64,000 nt of DNA from Bacteroidales bacterium (GTDB lineage Bacteria > Bacteroidota > Bacteroidia > Bacteroidales > UBA932), in assembly GCA_017618115.1 (NCBI GenBank), contig JAFZUX010000004.1, positions 1-64,000 on the forward strand, given 5' to 3'. Within the stretch, counting starts at the first letter, position 1. Each line of letters opens with the position of its first letter. A program made the translations under genes and the position numbers. Positions 53,214 through 63,714 of the stretch are shown one piece after another. The notes under the pieces are model-generated. The model was not told where the DNA came from and did not search any database. It saw nothing but the letters and a program-made list of their open reading frames with translations.

Positions 53214-54800
53214 TTACTGAACAAACTGATTTACCGTCATTTGTGCAACCTTCTCAATTTTCTGGGTAATATCGTCATTAATGACACCCTTGCGGAGTTC
53301 ATCCAAAACATCCTTCTGGTTATTAAGGCGCAGATGTTCAATGAAGGTCTTTTCAAACTTCTGTATATCGTTTATATCTATATCCTTAAAGAGTCCGTGA
53401 GTTCCGCAGTAAAGAATTGCAACCTGCTCCTCAACAGGCATAGGCGAGTACTGAGGCTGAATAAGCAGACGGGTGTTCTTTCTTCCCTTGTCTATTGCCT
53501 GAGCAGTAACCTTATCCATCTCACCGCCGAACTTTGTAAAGGCCTCAAGTTCTTGATACTGCGCCTGGTCTATCTTAAGCGTACCGGCAACCTTCTTCAT
53601 AGATTTTATCTGAGCGTTACCGCCTACACGGGAAACGGAGATACCTACGTTGATAGCGGGACGGTTACCCTGGTTGAAGAGATCCGTATCCAGGAAGATC
53701 TGTCCGTCCGTAATAGAAATTACGTTGGTTGGAATATAAGCGGAAACGTCACCCTCCTGAGTCTCAATAATAGGAAGCGCAGTAAGCGAACCGCCTCCTT
53801 TAACTTTACCCTTTAAAGAATCCGGCAGGTCATTCATCTGCTCTGCAACCTCCTGTTGATCAATTATTTTTGCAGCTCTTTCCAAAAGTCTTGAGTGGAG
53901 GTAGAAGATATCTCCCGGGTATGCCTCACGTCCTGAAGGACGGCGCAGAATAAGTGAAACCTCACGATATGAAACCGCCTGTTTTGAAAGGTCATCATAG
54001 ACAACCAGCGCATCTCTTCCGGTATCTCTGAAGTATTCGCCTATGGCAGCTCCGGCGAACGGTGCAAAGTACTGAAGTGCGGCAGGATCTGCAGCGGTAG
54101 CGCAGACAACTATGGTGTAGTCCATAGCACCCTTCTCTCTAAGTGTCTCAACCAATGAGGCTACCGTAGAACCCTTCTGACCTATTGCAACATAGATGCA
54201 ATAGACCGGCTTGCCCTCTTTGTGAGCGTTCTGCTGGTTGATGATGGTATCAATTGCAATTGCAGTCTTTCCGGTCTGACGGTCTCCGATTATAAGCTCT
54301 CTCTGTCCTCTTCCAATAGGAATCATAGAGTCTATAGCCTTTATACCGGTCTGAAGCGGCTGGTTCACCGGCTGACGGAAAACAACTCCCGGAGCCTTTC
54401 TCTCCAGAGGCATCTCAAAGAGTTCACCCTCTATACTTCCCTTACCGTCAAGTGGTTGGCCAAGCGGGTTAATAACTCTGCCCAGCATACTCTCACCTAC
54501 TCTTATAGATGCAATTCTCTTAGTTCTCTTAACGGAAAAGCCCTCTTTGATGTTATCAGTAGGACCAAGGAGCACGGCTCCCACATTGTCCTCCTCCAGG
54601 TTCATCACAACGGCCATCTCTCCGTTTTCAAACTCCAGAAGTTCACTCGCTTCCGCATTGCGCAAGCCGTAAATACGTACCACTCCGTCACTTACCTGAA
54701 GAACGGTTCCAACCTCATCCAGTTGAACCTTTCCCTCAATCCCCTCCAACTGTTTACGCAAAACATCGGAAACTTCACTTGCTTTAATATTAACTGCCAT
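53214..54800 (-). CDS. atpA: ATP synthase subunit alpha
   Basis: Non-catalytic nucleotide-binding F1 subunit, 528 residues. P-loop [14 protein letters not shown] near residue 170; [54 protein letters not shown]. Six bases separate it from atpG. All expected motifs are intact. Confidence 0.97.
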   Translation of the reverse strand: MAVNIKASEVSDVLRKQLEGIEGKVQLDEVGTVLQVSDGVVRIYGLRNAEASELLEFENGEMAVVMNLEEDNVGAVLLGPTDNIKEGFSVKRTKRIASIRVGESMLGRVINPLGQPLDGKGSIEGELFEMPLERKAPGVVFRQPVNQPLQTGIKAIDSMIPIGRGQRELIIGDRQTGKTAIAIDTIINQQNAHKEGKPVYCIYVAIGQKGSTVASLVETLREKGAMDYTIVVCATAADPAALQYFAPFAGAAIGEYFRDTGRDALVVYDDLSKQAVSYREVSLILRRPSGREAYPGDIFYLHSRLLERAAKIIDQQEVAEQMNDLPDSLKGKVKGGGSLTALPIIETQEGDVSAYIPTNVISITDGQIFLDTDLFNQGNRPAINVGISVSRVGGNAQIKSMKKVAGTLKIDQAQYQELEAFTKFGGEMDKVTAQAIDKGRKNTRLLIQPQYSPMPVEEQVAILYCGTHGLFKDIDINDIQKFEKTFIEHLRLNNQKDVLDELRKGVINDDITQKIEKVAQMTVNQFVQ

Positions 54801-54802
54801 AA

Positions 54803-55363
54803 TTAAACTATTCTTCTGTTTTTATCCAGTAGCTGCTGACGTATCTGACGAAGTTTGCTGGCAATGCTCGCATCCATTCTGAAGTCATCTACATCAATTA
54901 TGAAACCTCCTTCTATAGAAGGGTTTACACACTTGTACAGCTCTATTTTCTTACCCAGCACGGAGGATGTTTTGGAGATAATTTTCTCCTCCATCTCCTT
55001 GCTTAAAGGTATAGCCGTAGTAATCCTTACCACGGCAATGTTCTTCTTCTCACGGTAGAGAGTCTGATAGTTGAGCGCGGAAGCTCTCAAATAATTTTCT
55101 CTGCGATTCTCAATAATGATGCTGTAAAATCTTTGCACCGTATCGTTTGCCTTATCATCACCCGTAAGTGTTGATGAGAGCAGAGACAATTTATCCTGCC
55201 GGGAGAGAAGAGGGTCTTCCAATGTACGTGTAAGTGCCGGATTCTGTTTAAGACACTCCAAAAGAAGGCCCATCTGGGAATAAACCTCCTCTTCTACGCC
55301 TTTCTCTAAAGCGTAGTCTAACAATGCCTTAGCATACCTTACCGCCAATACTCCAACGTCCAT
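54803..55363 (-). CDS. atpH: ATP synthase subunit delta
   Basis: Peripheral stalk protein joining b to the top of F1, 186 residues. It begins [18 protein letters not shown]. The C-terminal segment [32 protein letters not shown] is the family signature. Two bases before atpA. Confidence 0.93.
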   Translation of the reverse strand: MDVGVLAVRYAKALLDYALEKGVEEEVYSQMGLLLECLKQNPALTRTLEDPLLSRQDKLSLLSSTLTGDDKANDTVQRFYSIIIENRRENYLRASALNYQTLYREKKNIAVVRITTAIPLSKEMEEKIISKTSSVLGKKIELYKCVNPSIEGGFIIDVDDFRMDASIASKLRQIRQQLLDKNRRIV

Positions 55364-55372
55364 ATAGAATCT

Positions 55373-55888
55373 TTATGCCGTTTTTTCCGCTTTAGTCAGA
55401 GTAGATACTTCATCCAGCATTTTTTCAATCATATCCATCTGCGCCTCCTCTGTTGAGAGTTTCTGACGGATAACTTTCTCCGCGATATCGCAGGAGAGAG
55501 CGGCAACCTCTCTTCTTATTGAGAGCATTGCCTCCTCCTTCTCTTTCTGAATCTGTGCCTTTGCCGTATCCAGCTCTTTTTGAGATATTTTTGAGGCCTC
55601 CTCCTTGGCGTTGGCAAGAATCCTGTCTCTCTGCTCAACCGCCTCGTTCAGAACACGCCCCTGCTCTTTATTAGCCTCAGCCACAATGGCTTTGGAATCC
55701 TCCTCCACCTTTGCAAGCTGAATCTTGGCCTTGCGGGCATCTTCCAGCGAGTCCTCAATATATCCTCTTCTCTTCTCGACAGATTTGGTTATAATAGGAA
55801 AGCCGAACTTGGCCAGTATGAAGAATACCACGCCAAAGGAGATCAGCATCCAGAACAACAATCCGCTGTCGGGAACAAGTAATGACAT
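55373..55888 (-). CDS. atpF: ATP synthase subunit b
   Basis: Membrane-anchored peripheral stalk, 171 residues. One N-terminal membrane helix ([21 protein letters not shown]) followed by a long charged coiled coil ([31 protein letters not shown]). Placed between c and delta as usual. Confidence 0.94.
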   Translation of the reverse strand: MSLLVPDSGLLFWMLISFGVVFFILAKFGFPIITKSVEKRRGYIEDSLEDARKAKIQLAKVEEDSKAIVAEANKEQGRVLNEAVEQRDRILANAKEEASKISQKELDTAKAQIQKEKEEAMLSIRREVAALSCDIAEKVIRQKLSTEEAQMDMIEKMLDEVSTLTKAEKTA

Positions 55889-55911
55889 AATCTATTGATT
55901 TTTAATACTTT

Positions 55912-56181
55912 TTAGCCCTGCTGAACAAAGTAAGAAAGCATACATACGATTACCGCAATAAGAGCAACTCCCTCAATGAGTGCTGCGGAAAGAATCATAG
56001 AGCTTCTTACATCACCTGCTGCCTGAGGCTGACGTGCAATGGCGTCCATTGCGTTGGAACCAATCTTACCGATTCCCATAGCGGCACCCAAAACAACTAT
56101 ACCCGCTCCAATTGCAGCGGCGGCTTTGCTTACTGCCAACGCCATTGTGTACTCCAAAATAACTGAAAGAACTGTTAACAT
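55912..56181 (-). CDS. atpE: ATP synthase subunit c
   Basis: Rotor-ring proteolipid, 89 residues, two helices joined by the ARQP loop (MDAIARQPQAAGD). The ion-carrying Glu lies in SAALIEGVALIAV. The residue after Glu is Gly, and helix 1 lacks the Gln of Na+-type rings, so a proton ring is likely. The N-terminus is slightly extended. Confidence 0.94.
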   Translation of the reverse strand: MLTVLSVILEYTMALAVSKAAAAIGAGIVVLGAAMGIGKIGSNAMDAIARQPQAAGDVRSSMILSAALIEGVALIAVIVCMLSYFVQQG

Positions 56182-56207
56182 AATCTATTAAATTTTAATT
56201 GTTTATA

Positions 56208-57296
56208 TTATTCTTTATCTGTTTTCAACTCCTTTTTGTGATGCTCCACCTGAGCGGATCCTATAAATACCGAACTCAGCAAAGTGAATACGTAAGCCTG
56301 GATGAAAGCAACCAGAACCTCCAACGCATTCATAAAGATGTTGAAGAGGACTGAAAGGAAAGTCATTGAACCTCCCAACACCTTACCCGCGCTGAATCCT
56401 ATGAAAATCAAAACCGTAAGCACAAGCATAGCCATGTGCCCGCCAAGCATGTTTGCAAAGAGCCTTATCATCAGAGCAATAGGTTTTGTGAATATACCTA
56501 TGAACTCTATAAAAGGCATAATTGGAATAGGAACCTTTAACCATGTAGGGACATCCGGCCAAACTATCTCTTTCCAGTACTCCCTTGAACCAAAGATGTT
56601 TACAGCAATAAAGGTACAGAGTGCAAGGAAGAGGGTTATACTCATATTGGCCGTAACTCCCACTCCGCCAGGGAAGAAAGGAATAAGGCTCATAAGGTTG
56701 CAGGTGAAGATGAAGAAGAAGGCGGTAAGAAGATATGGAGAGAACTTCTTGTAATTCTTTCCAACACAAGGTTTTACAATACTGTCTTCCACCAGCGTTA
56801 CAATCATCTCCACAAAACTTACATACTTGCCCGGAACAGCCTCACAATCATCCTCGTGTTTTCTGTACCACCTTGCGGCAGGAAGGAAGAGAAGCAGCAC
56901 CAGCGCTCCGTTTATAAGAAGGGCAAGCGCCATCTTGGTAAGTGAAAGATCTATCGGGCGAACCATAGTTCCGTCCTCCATCTTCTCCATGAGTTTTCCG
57001 GCGTGAGCGCTCTCCTGGTCTGCAGGGAAGAAACCTTCATAACTTCCTCCGTTCTCGTGAAGACGGCGGGAGGAGAAAACGTGCCAACCGCTTGTTTTAC
57101 TGTAGAGTATAACAGGCAGATATATCACAATATCTTTATCGCCGATCTTTGTTACGTGCCAGGAGTAGGAGTCCAGCATGTGTTCAAATATTATCTCCTG
57201 CACGTTGAGTTCCTCATGCTTCTCCTCCTCTGCAAATATCATTTGCGGGGAAAGCAGCAAGGCCAAAAGCAGAAGTATGTATCTGAACCGTCTCAT
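56208..57296 (-). CDS. atpB: ATP synthase subunit a (long form with signal peptide)
   Basis: Proton channel of Fo, 362 residues. The first ~22 residues look like a signal peptide (YILLLLALLLSPQMIFAEE). A periplasmic domain of ~110 residues follows before the membrane part, a feature of Bacteroidota AtpB. The essential Arg lies in MIRLFANMLGGHM. Its start overlaps the upstream membrane-protein gene by 4 bases. Confidence 0.94.
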   Translation of the reverse strand: MRRFRYILLLLALLLSPQMIFAEEEKHEELNVQEIIFEHMLDSYSWHVTKIGDKDIVIYLPVILYSKTSGWHVFSSRRLHENGGSYEGFFPADQESAHAGKLMEKMEDGTMVRPIDLSLTKMALALLINGALVLLLFLPAARWYRKHEDDCEAVPGKYVSFVEMIVTLVEDSIVKPCVGKNYKKFSPYLLTAFFFIFTCNLMSLIPFFPGGVGVTANMSITLFLALCTFIAVNIFGSREYWKEIVWPDVPTWLKVPIPIMPFIEFIGIFTKPIALMIRLFANMLGGHMAMLVLTVLIFIGFSAGKVLGGSMTFLSVLFNIFMNALEVLVAFIQAYVFTLLSSVFIGSAQVEHHKKELKTDKE

Positions 57297-57673
57297 TTAG
57301 TTCTCTTCTCCCTATTATAAAAGAATATTGTATCCGTCACTAAAAGAACCAGATAGAAAAGTCCGAAGAAGAGCAGAAACCACTTTGGCTCCTCCAGGCG
57401 GCATGCGCATACTATGATTGCAAAGACAATCAACAGCAGCAGGCGCACACTCTTTACCAACATATAACCGGAGATATACTTTCTCTGACTCCCCTTTGCA
57501 AATCTCTGAAGCCATAAAAAAGAAAGTACTGAGATTACAAAAAAGAGAACTGCAGTTACAACTCTCAGATTGCTCCAAGCCGGTTTAAACCAATAAGATA
57601 TCACCAGGCAGAGGAGCAATGTAACAGCCATTGCAATAAAGTTTCCCGTTATATATTTTCTAACTGAATTCAT
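57293..57673 (-). CDS. Small four-helix membrane protein in the AtpI position
   Basis: A 126-residue protein with four membrane segments (about residues 8-28, 36-54, 68-90, 98-118). It sits between atpC and atpB, where AtpI/AtpZ-type assembly or Mg transport helpers are found, and overlaps atpB by 4 bases. I see no clear AtpI sequence motif. A role in Fo assembly is inferred from position. Confidence 0.7.
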   Translation of the reverse strand: MNSVRKYITGNFIAMAVTLLLCLVISYWFKPAWSNLRVVTAVLFFVISVLSFLWLQRFAKGSQRKYISGYMLVKSVRLLLLIVFAIIVCACRLEEPKWFLLFFGLFYLVLLVTDTIFFYNREKRTK

Positions 57674-57919
57674 CTAGCAGATACAAACAGTTACGTTATC
57701 GTCACTCATCTCAACAAAGCCGCCTCCGATCTCCACGTTTTGTGTCTCACCCTTCTCCGTCTCAAATGCTATCACTCCCTTCTCCAAAGAGGAGATGATA
57801 GGTGCGTGAGTTGGCAGAATGGTGAAAGGACCCAATGTTCCAGGGAGGGTAACCTCCTTTACATCTCCCTTAAACAGAGAGCTTTCCGGAGATATTATAT
57901 TAAGATGAAGAAGTTTCAT
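57674..57919 (-). CDS. atpC: ATP synthase subunit epsilon, short form
   Basis: Central stalk regulatory subunit. Only ~81 residues: the N-terminal beta sandwich (LHLNIISPESSLFKGDVKEVTLPG, GPFTILPTHAPIISSLEKG). The C-terminal helical hairpin that inhibits rotation in E. coli is missing. This short form is usual in Bacteroidota. The start at 57919 (MKLLHLN) is preferred; the longer frame to 57988 overlaps atpD. Confidence 0.93.
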   Translation of the reverse strand: MKLLHLNIISPESSLFKGDVKEVTLPGTLGPFTILPTHAPIISSLEKGVIAFETEKGETQNVEIGGGFVEMSDDNVTVCIC

Positions 57920-57923
57920 AATC

Positions 57924-59547
<1,624 letters not shown>

Positions 59548-59745
59548 ATGATTGTAAAAGTCAACAACCAAGAGGTAAGGATATTCAAGGGTGCCAGCGT
59601 AAAGCACGCCCTTTTAAGGTATATCCTAAGAGTTAAGGCAGATGTCTCAAATATTGAGAAACTGCAGGTAAAAGACCGCAAAGGGCATCAACTGGACCAG
59701 GATGCTCCGCTTAAGGAGGGAGATTCAATAACCGTAAATCTATAA
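59548..59745 (+). CDS. Small ubiquitin-like (beta-grasp) protein
   Basis: A 65-residue protein (MIVKVNNQEVRIFKGASVKHALLRY ... DRKGHQLDQDAPLKEGDSITVN). The strand/helix pattern and the ending on GDSITVNL resemble ThiS/MoaD-like beta-grasp folds, but the C-terminal Gly-Gly needed for sulfur carrier activity is absent. It lies 3 bases before the 5'-nucleotidase gene, clearly co-transcribed. Function unknown. Confidence 0.65.
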   Translation: MIVKVNNQEVRIFKGASVKHALLRYILRVKADVSNIEKLQVKDRKGHQLDQDAPLKEGDSITVNL

Positions 59746-59748
59746 GAG

Positions 59749-61221
59749 ATGAAAAGGATACTCTACTTTATTGCAATCCTCTCATTTATCTGTGTAGGTT
59801 GCAACCGGACAAAGGAAAACAACTATGTAAGAGCCTCTTATAAGACTGATATCCATATTGTTTCCGGCAACGATATTCACGGGGCAATTGAGAATATGCC
59901 AATGCTCGCCGCCGCCGTAGACTCTCTCAGGGCTATTGACAAGTCCCTTTTGGTACTCTCTGCAGGAGACAACCGTACCGGCAACCCTCTCAATGACCTC
60001 TATACCATCCCCGCTTTCCCGATGGTTGCCCTTATGAACTACATTGGCTTTGATGCCTCTACCTTTGGAAATCACGAGTTTGACTCGGAAGAGCCGCTGC
60101 TTGCAAAACTTATAAACCTCTCCAACTTCCCTTACATCTGTGCAAATGTTTTTCCCGATGCGGAACTTGGAATTCAGAACATCCCTTACAAATTCTTTGA
60201 CGTAAAGGGAGTGAAGGTTTGTGTTCTGGGCGTGGTACAGCTTGGTATTCAGGGAACTCCTGACAGCAACCCGGATCATCTTAAGGGCATCCGCTTTGAG
60301 GGCGTTGAGGAGACCATAAATAAATATCTCTACCTCAGAGATCAGTGTGACGTCTTCATCCTTCTCTCTCACATAGGTTATGAAGATGACTGCGCAATGG
60401 CGGAGAAATTCCCTCAGTTTGACCTAATTGTAGGCGGTCACACCCATACTCAGATTGAGGGCGGTGAACTCCACAACGGAGTGCTCATTACCCAGAACGT
60501 AAATAAGCTTCAAAGAGTAACCCACACCATATTAACCGTTGAAAACGGAAAGGTTACCGGCAAGAGAGCGGAGAATATAGAGATTGCCTCCTCCAAAAAT
60601 AAGAATCCGTTTGTAGCACAGATAGTTGAAAAGTTCAGCGACAACCCTGAACTTCAAAGAGTTCTGGCCGTTGCCACCGCACCTTTCTCCACATACGAAG
60701 AGCTTGGACTTCTTATGTGTGACGCTCTCAAAGAGATGACACACAGTGAGATTGGTTTTACCAATATGGGAGGCGTAAGATATGACACCCATCCAAAAGG
60801 AGACTTTACCGTAGATGACGTCCTTCGTCTTGATCCGTTCGGCAACGGTGTAGTAATAATGGAACTCACTCCAAAAGAGATTGAGGATATGTTAATTGCC
60901 TGCTTCTATGCAGACCGCAACCGCTTCCCTTACACCTCCGGAATCAAGTGTGACGTTGAGTACACAGCCAACAAGAATAACGAACCGGAAAAGGTTGTAA
61001 AACTTACACTTACAACAGATGACGGCAAACCTCTGGATCCTAACAAGAAGTACAAGGTTGCAGGAAACGCTTACGCCGTAACCGTCTCTGACTCACCAAG
61101 AGAGGATGAGGGACGCGAGTTCGGTTCCATAAGTTCAGACCTTCTGATAAAATTCCTCACGGAAAAGAAACAGATTAACTACAGCGGCCGCAGATGCCTG
61201 ACAGAACACATCGTTAAATAA
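59749..61221 (+). CDS. Bifunctional metallophosphatase/5'-nucleotidase lipoprotein
   Basis: A 490-residue lipoprotein (signal ending ICVGCNRT). The metallophosphoesterase domain (residues ~30-260) has GNDIHGAIE, GNHEFDSEE and GGHTHTQIEGG; the first motif is GNDIHG rather than the usual NDxHG after a Thr or Ser. The C-terminal 5'-nucleotidase domain (GFTNMGGVRYD, DVLRLDPFGNGVVIMEL) completes the UshA pattern. It salvages nucleotides or NAD in the periplasm. Strong terminator downstream. Confidence 0.92.
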   Translation: MKRILYFIAILSFICVGCNRTKENNYVRASYKTDIHIVSGNDIHGAIENMPMLAAAVDSLRAIDKSLLVLSAGDNRTGNPLNDLYTIPAFPMVALMNYIGFDASTFGNHEFDSEEPLLAKLINLSNFPYICANVFPDAELGIQNIPYKFFDVKGVKVCVLGVVQLGIQGTPDSNPDHLKGIRFEGVEETINKYLYLRDQCDVFILLSHIGYEDDCAMAEKFPQFDLIVGGHTHTQIEGGELHNGVLITQNVNKLQRVTHTILTVENGKVTGKRAENIEIASSKNKNPFVAQIVEKFSDNPELQRVLAVATAPFSTYEELGLLMCDALKEMTHSEIGFTNMGGVRYDTHPKGDFTVDDVLRLDPFGNGVVIMELTPKEIEDMLIACFYADRNRFPYTSGIKCDVEYTANKNNEPEKVVKLTLTTDDGKPLDPNKKYKVAGNAYAVTVSDSPREDEGREFGSISSDLLIKFLTEKKQINYSGRRCLTEHIVK

Positions 61222-61268
61222 CAGTGTATAAGCTACTATACAGAAAATAAAGTAGTTAACAAGAATAC

Positions 61269-61316
61269 TGTACAAGTAATTGTACAAGTGATTGTACAAG
61301 TAAATGTGCAAGTCAG
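61269..61316 (+). repeat. Four tandem 12-bp repeats
   Basis: tgtacaagtaat, tgtacaagtgat, tgtacaagtaaa, tgtgcaagtcag in direct series, just after the nucleotidase stop and before the terminator. Each of the first three contains the palindrome tgtaca. In one frame they read C-T/A-S-x four times. Confidence 0.8.
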
Positions 61317-61325
61317 TCAAAAAAA

Positions 61326-61355
61326 AGCACCGGTTAGTTTACGCTAATCGGTGCT
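61326..61355 (+). terminator. Bidirectional terminator between nucleotidase and TonB receptor
   Basis: Stem agcaccggttag / ctaatcggtgct (12 bp, one G-T) with a 6-base loop. It is flanked by a run of A on the left and cttttttat on the right, so it can serve both convergent genes. Confidence 0.85.
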
Positions 61356-61375
61356 CTTTTTTATGTTCAACTTTG

Positions 61376-63712
61376 TTAGAACTTTATTCTCAAATCAATA
61401 CCGGCCTGTATACCTCTGCCCTTCTGCATAAAGCCGGAGGAGGTGGTATCAAAGTAGAATAGAGCGTAATCTTTGTTCAGAATATTCCTGCACCAGAGGG
61501 CTACCTCAAGCGCTGAGTATCCGCTCTTTAGAGAGTTGCTCCTGCCAAAAGAGTATGCTATTCTGCCGTCCAGAAGGCCGTAGAAATTCTGATAAACATC
61601 ATTGACCTCAGTAAAGTAGATTCTGCCCATACCGGTGTAATCTGCATAGAAGGTAAGTGCATGACCTCCTGATAGTTCCGCCTTGTAGCAGGCTGCAAGA
61701 TGGAGGGTGTGCTTTGGAGCAAACGGTACCCTCTTGTCTTTGAAGTCTCTATCTACCAGCGTCCTCTTGCCTCCCTCGTTTACTACAACCTGAGTGAGAT
61801 TCTTTACAAACTTGGCATCCGTAAAACCGTAATCTGCAGAGAGCGTAAGGTTGTATAGAGGGTTTGCAATAAAGGAGATTTCCGCTCCGCGGCTGCGGCT
61901 CTCGCCGGCGTTGGAAGTATATCTTCCCATTCCGCTCTCAACAAAACGGGATACCTGCTGGTCTTTTATGTTCATCCAGAAGAGGCTCATATCCAAACTG
62001 ATGCGGCCATTGCTCATTGTAAGGTGAGAGCCCAGTTCATAGTTCCAGGAGTACTCCGGGCGGTAACGGAGTGCTGTGTTTATAGTCTCGTCATTCTCCA
62101 GAGTTCCCACATTCTTTGTAAGATCTGTCTGCATATAATCAGAGAGCATCTGAATGTTGAATCCTCCTCCGCGGTAACCTTTGCTTGCAAGAAAGTAGAT
62201 GTTGTTTCTTGGATTGAAGTCATACTTGAGTGCAAGACGAGGAAGAAGCGGCATAGACTCGTCATACTGCTTACCTATGTAGTTCACTTTGTATGTTCCC
62301 TCACCTGTAACCTTTCCCCTCATAGACATCTGGTAGTTCATCTCCGTACCGGTATCGTACTTAATCTTAACCTTCTCGTAATCAAATCTTAAGGCAAGTG
62401 TTGCGGAGAGACCTTTTGCACCGAAGATATCTTTGAAAACGCTCTGATGGAAGAGAGCCGCGCCCGATGTTGGAAGGTGGAAGAGACCCGGTACCGCCAT
62501 ATACTCATCCAGGAGAGTAACCTTAATTGGAGAGCGGGCCATTGCGGCATCCATAGTTGCCTGAAGATCAGATATAAAATCGTGACCGAATGTAAGCGGA
62601 GTCTGATTGCGGTTCCAGTTGTAGAAGCCGGAAACGCCTGTAGAAAAGTCCATTCCGCCCCATATCTCATCCCAGCATCCCTTAACTATAACCTCCTGGC
62701 TTATGGTGTTCTGCTTCTGCATCTGCACCATTGTATATCTGTCTTCAGGTGTGTAATCCTGGTCCATACTCATACGGTCTCTGAGGTATTGCCAACCGCT
62801 TACGGAAGTGATTGATATACCCAGATTCTCCGGAGTATACTTTGTTACCAGGCCGGTATTCAGCAGGTTACGGTAGTATGAACTCTTAAAGTTATAGTTG
62901 GGGTTTGTGTACTCTCCGGTTGCCTTGTTATACTCTCCGTAAGGATAGCCTCCGTCATCACAGTACTCGTAACTTACGTTGAGATCAAAACTCAGGTTTT
63001 TATTCGGACGCAGAATACCGTGCATTCTTCCGCCGCCGCTCATTCCCTTGTCTATCTTCTTTCCGTCAAAAGTGTTTCTGTAAAAGCCGCCGCTATAGGT
63101 TCCGAAGCCGGATGCGGAGAAAGCAAACTTACTGCTAATTCTGTGATAATGAGCCAGTGAAAAACGGTAGCCGTTTTTGGTGGCTGCACTCATCATAAAA
63201 TCTGTTCCGCTGTAATCAAATGGAGATTTGGTACTTACGTTAATAAGACCGCCCATTGTGTTTCTTCCGTAGAGAGTTCCCTGGGGACCTCTCAATACCT
63301 CAACACGCTCAATATCTGCATAGTCAAAATCAAAGGCGGATTTGTCCCAGTAAGGAATACCGTCTACGTACATACCTACTGCAGAGTTATTTATACGGGA
63401 GCCCACACCTCTTACATAAATTGAGGAGGTGAGTTTTGTTCCGTAGTTTGGTATATAGAGATTGGGCACAACTCCGGTAAGACTCTTCATAGAGATTATA
63501 CCCTCTCTTACCATTCTGTCATTGGTAATAATTGAAGAGGAGAGAGGCTGATCTTTCAGAGTTCTGCTCTCTTTGGTATCTCCCACAACCCACAAACTTT
63601 CAATTAAATACTCTTTTATGGTATCCTTCTGATATCCGTCATAACTGAAACCGCTGTTTGAAAAGAGAACTACAGCGGCAAAACAAATAGCAAATGCACT
63701 CCTAAACTTCAT
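61376..63712 (-). CDS. TonB-dependent outer membrane receptor
   Basis: A 778-residue beta-barrel receptor. A signal peptide (SAFAICFAAVVLFSNSGFS) is followed by a plug domain (LSSSIITNDRMVREGIISMKSLTGVVPNLYIPNYG, RGVGSRINNSAVGMYVDGIPY, VEVLRGPQGTLYGRNTMGGLINVST). The barrel ends with a C-terminal aromatic-hydrophobic strand (GIQAGIDLRIKF). It lacks the N-terminal carboxypeptidase-like domain of SusC proteins, so it is a FecA/BtuB-style receptor rather than a SusC. The ligand is unknown. It starts 2 bases after the preceding gene. Confidence 0.92.
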   Translation of the reverse strand: MKFRSAFAICFAAVVLFSNSGFSYDGYQKDTIKEYLIESLWVVGDTKESRTLKDQPLSSSIITNDRMVREGIISMKSLTGVVPNLYIPNYGTKLTSSIYVRGVGSRINNSAVGMYVDGIPYWDKSAFDFDYADIERVEVLRGPQGTLYGRNTMGGLINVSTKSPFDYSGTDFMMSAATKNGYRFSLAHYHRISSKFAFSASGFGTYSGGFYRNTFDGKKIDKGMSGGGRMHGILRPNKNLSFDLNVSYEYCDDGGYPYGEYNKATGEYTNPNYNFKSSYYRNLLNTGLVTKYTPENLGISITSVSGWQYLRDRMSMDQDYTPEDRYTMVQMQKQNTISQEVIVKGCWDEIWGGMDFSTGVSGFYNWNRNQTPLTFGHDFISDLQATMDAAMARSPIKVTLLDEYMAVPGLFHLPTSGAALFHQSVFKDIFGAKGLSATLALRFDYEKVKIKYDTGTEMNYQMSMRGKVTGEGTYKVNYIGKQYDESMPLLPRLALKYDFNPRNNIYFLASKGYRGGGFNIQMLSDYMQTDLTKNVGTLENDETINTALRYRPEYSWNYELGSHLTMSNGRISLDMSLFWMNIKDQQVSRFVESGMGRYTSNAGESRSRGAEISFIANPLYNLTLSADYGFTDAKFVKNLTQVVVNEGGKRTLVDRDFKDKRVPFAPKHTLHLAACYKAELSGGHALTFYADYTGMGRIYFTEVNDVYQNFYGLLDGRIAYSFGRSNSLKSGYSALEVALWCRNILNKDYALFYFDTTSSGFMQKGRGIQAGIDLRIKF

Positions 63713-63714
63713 AT

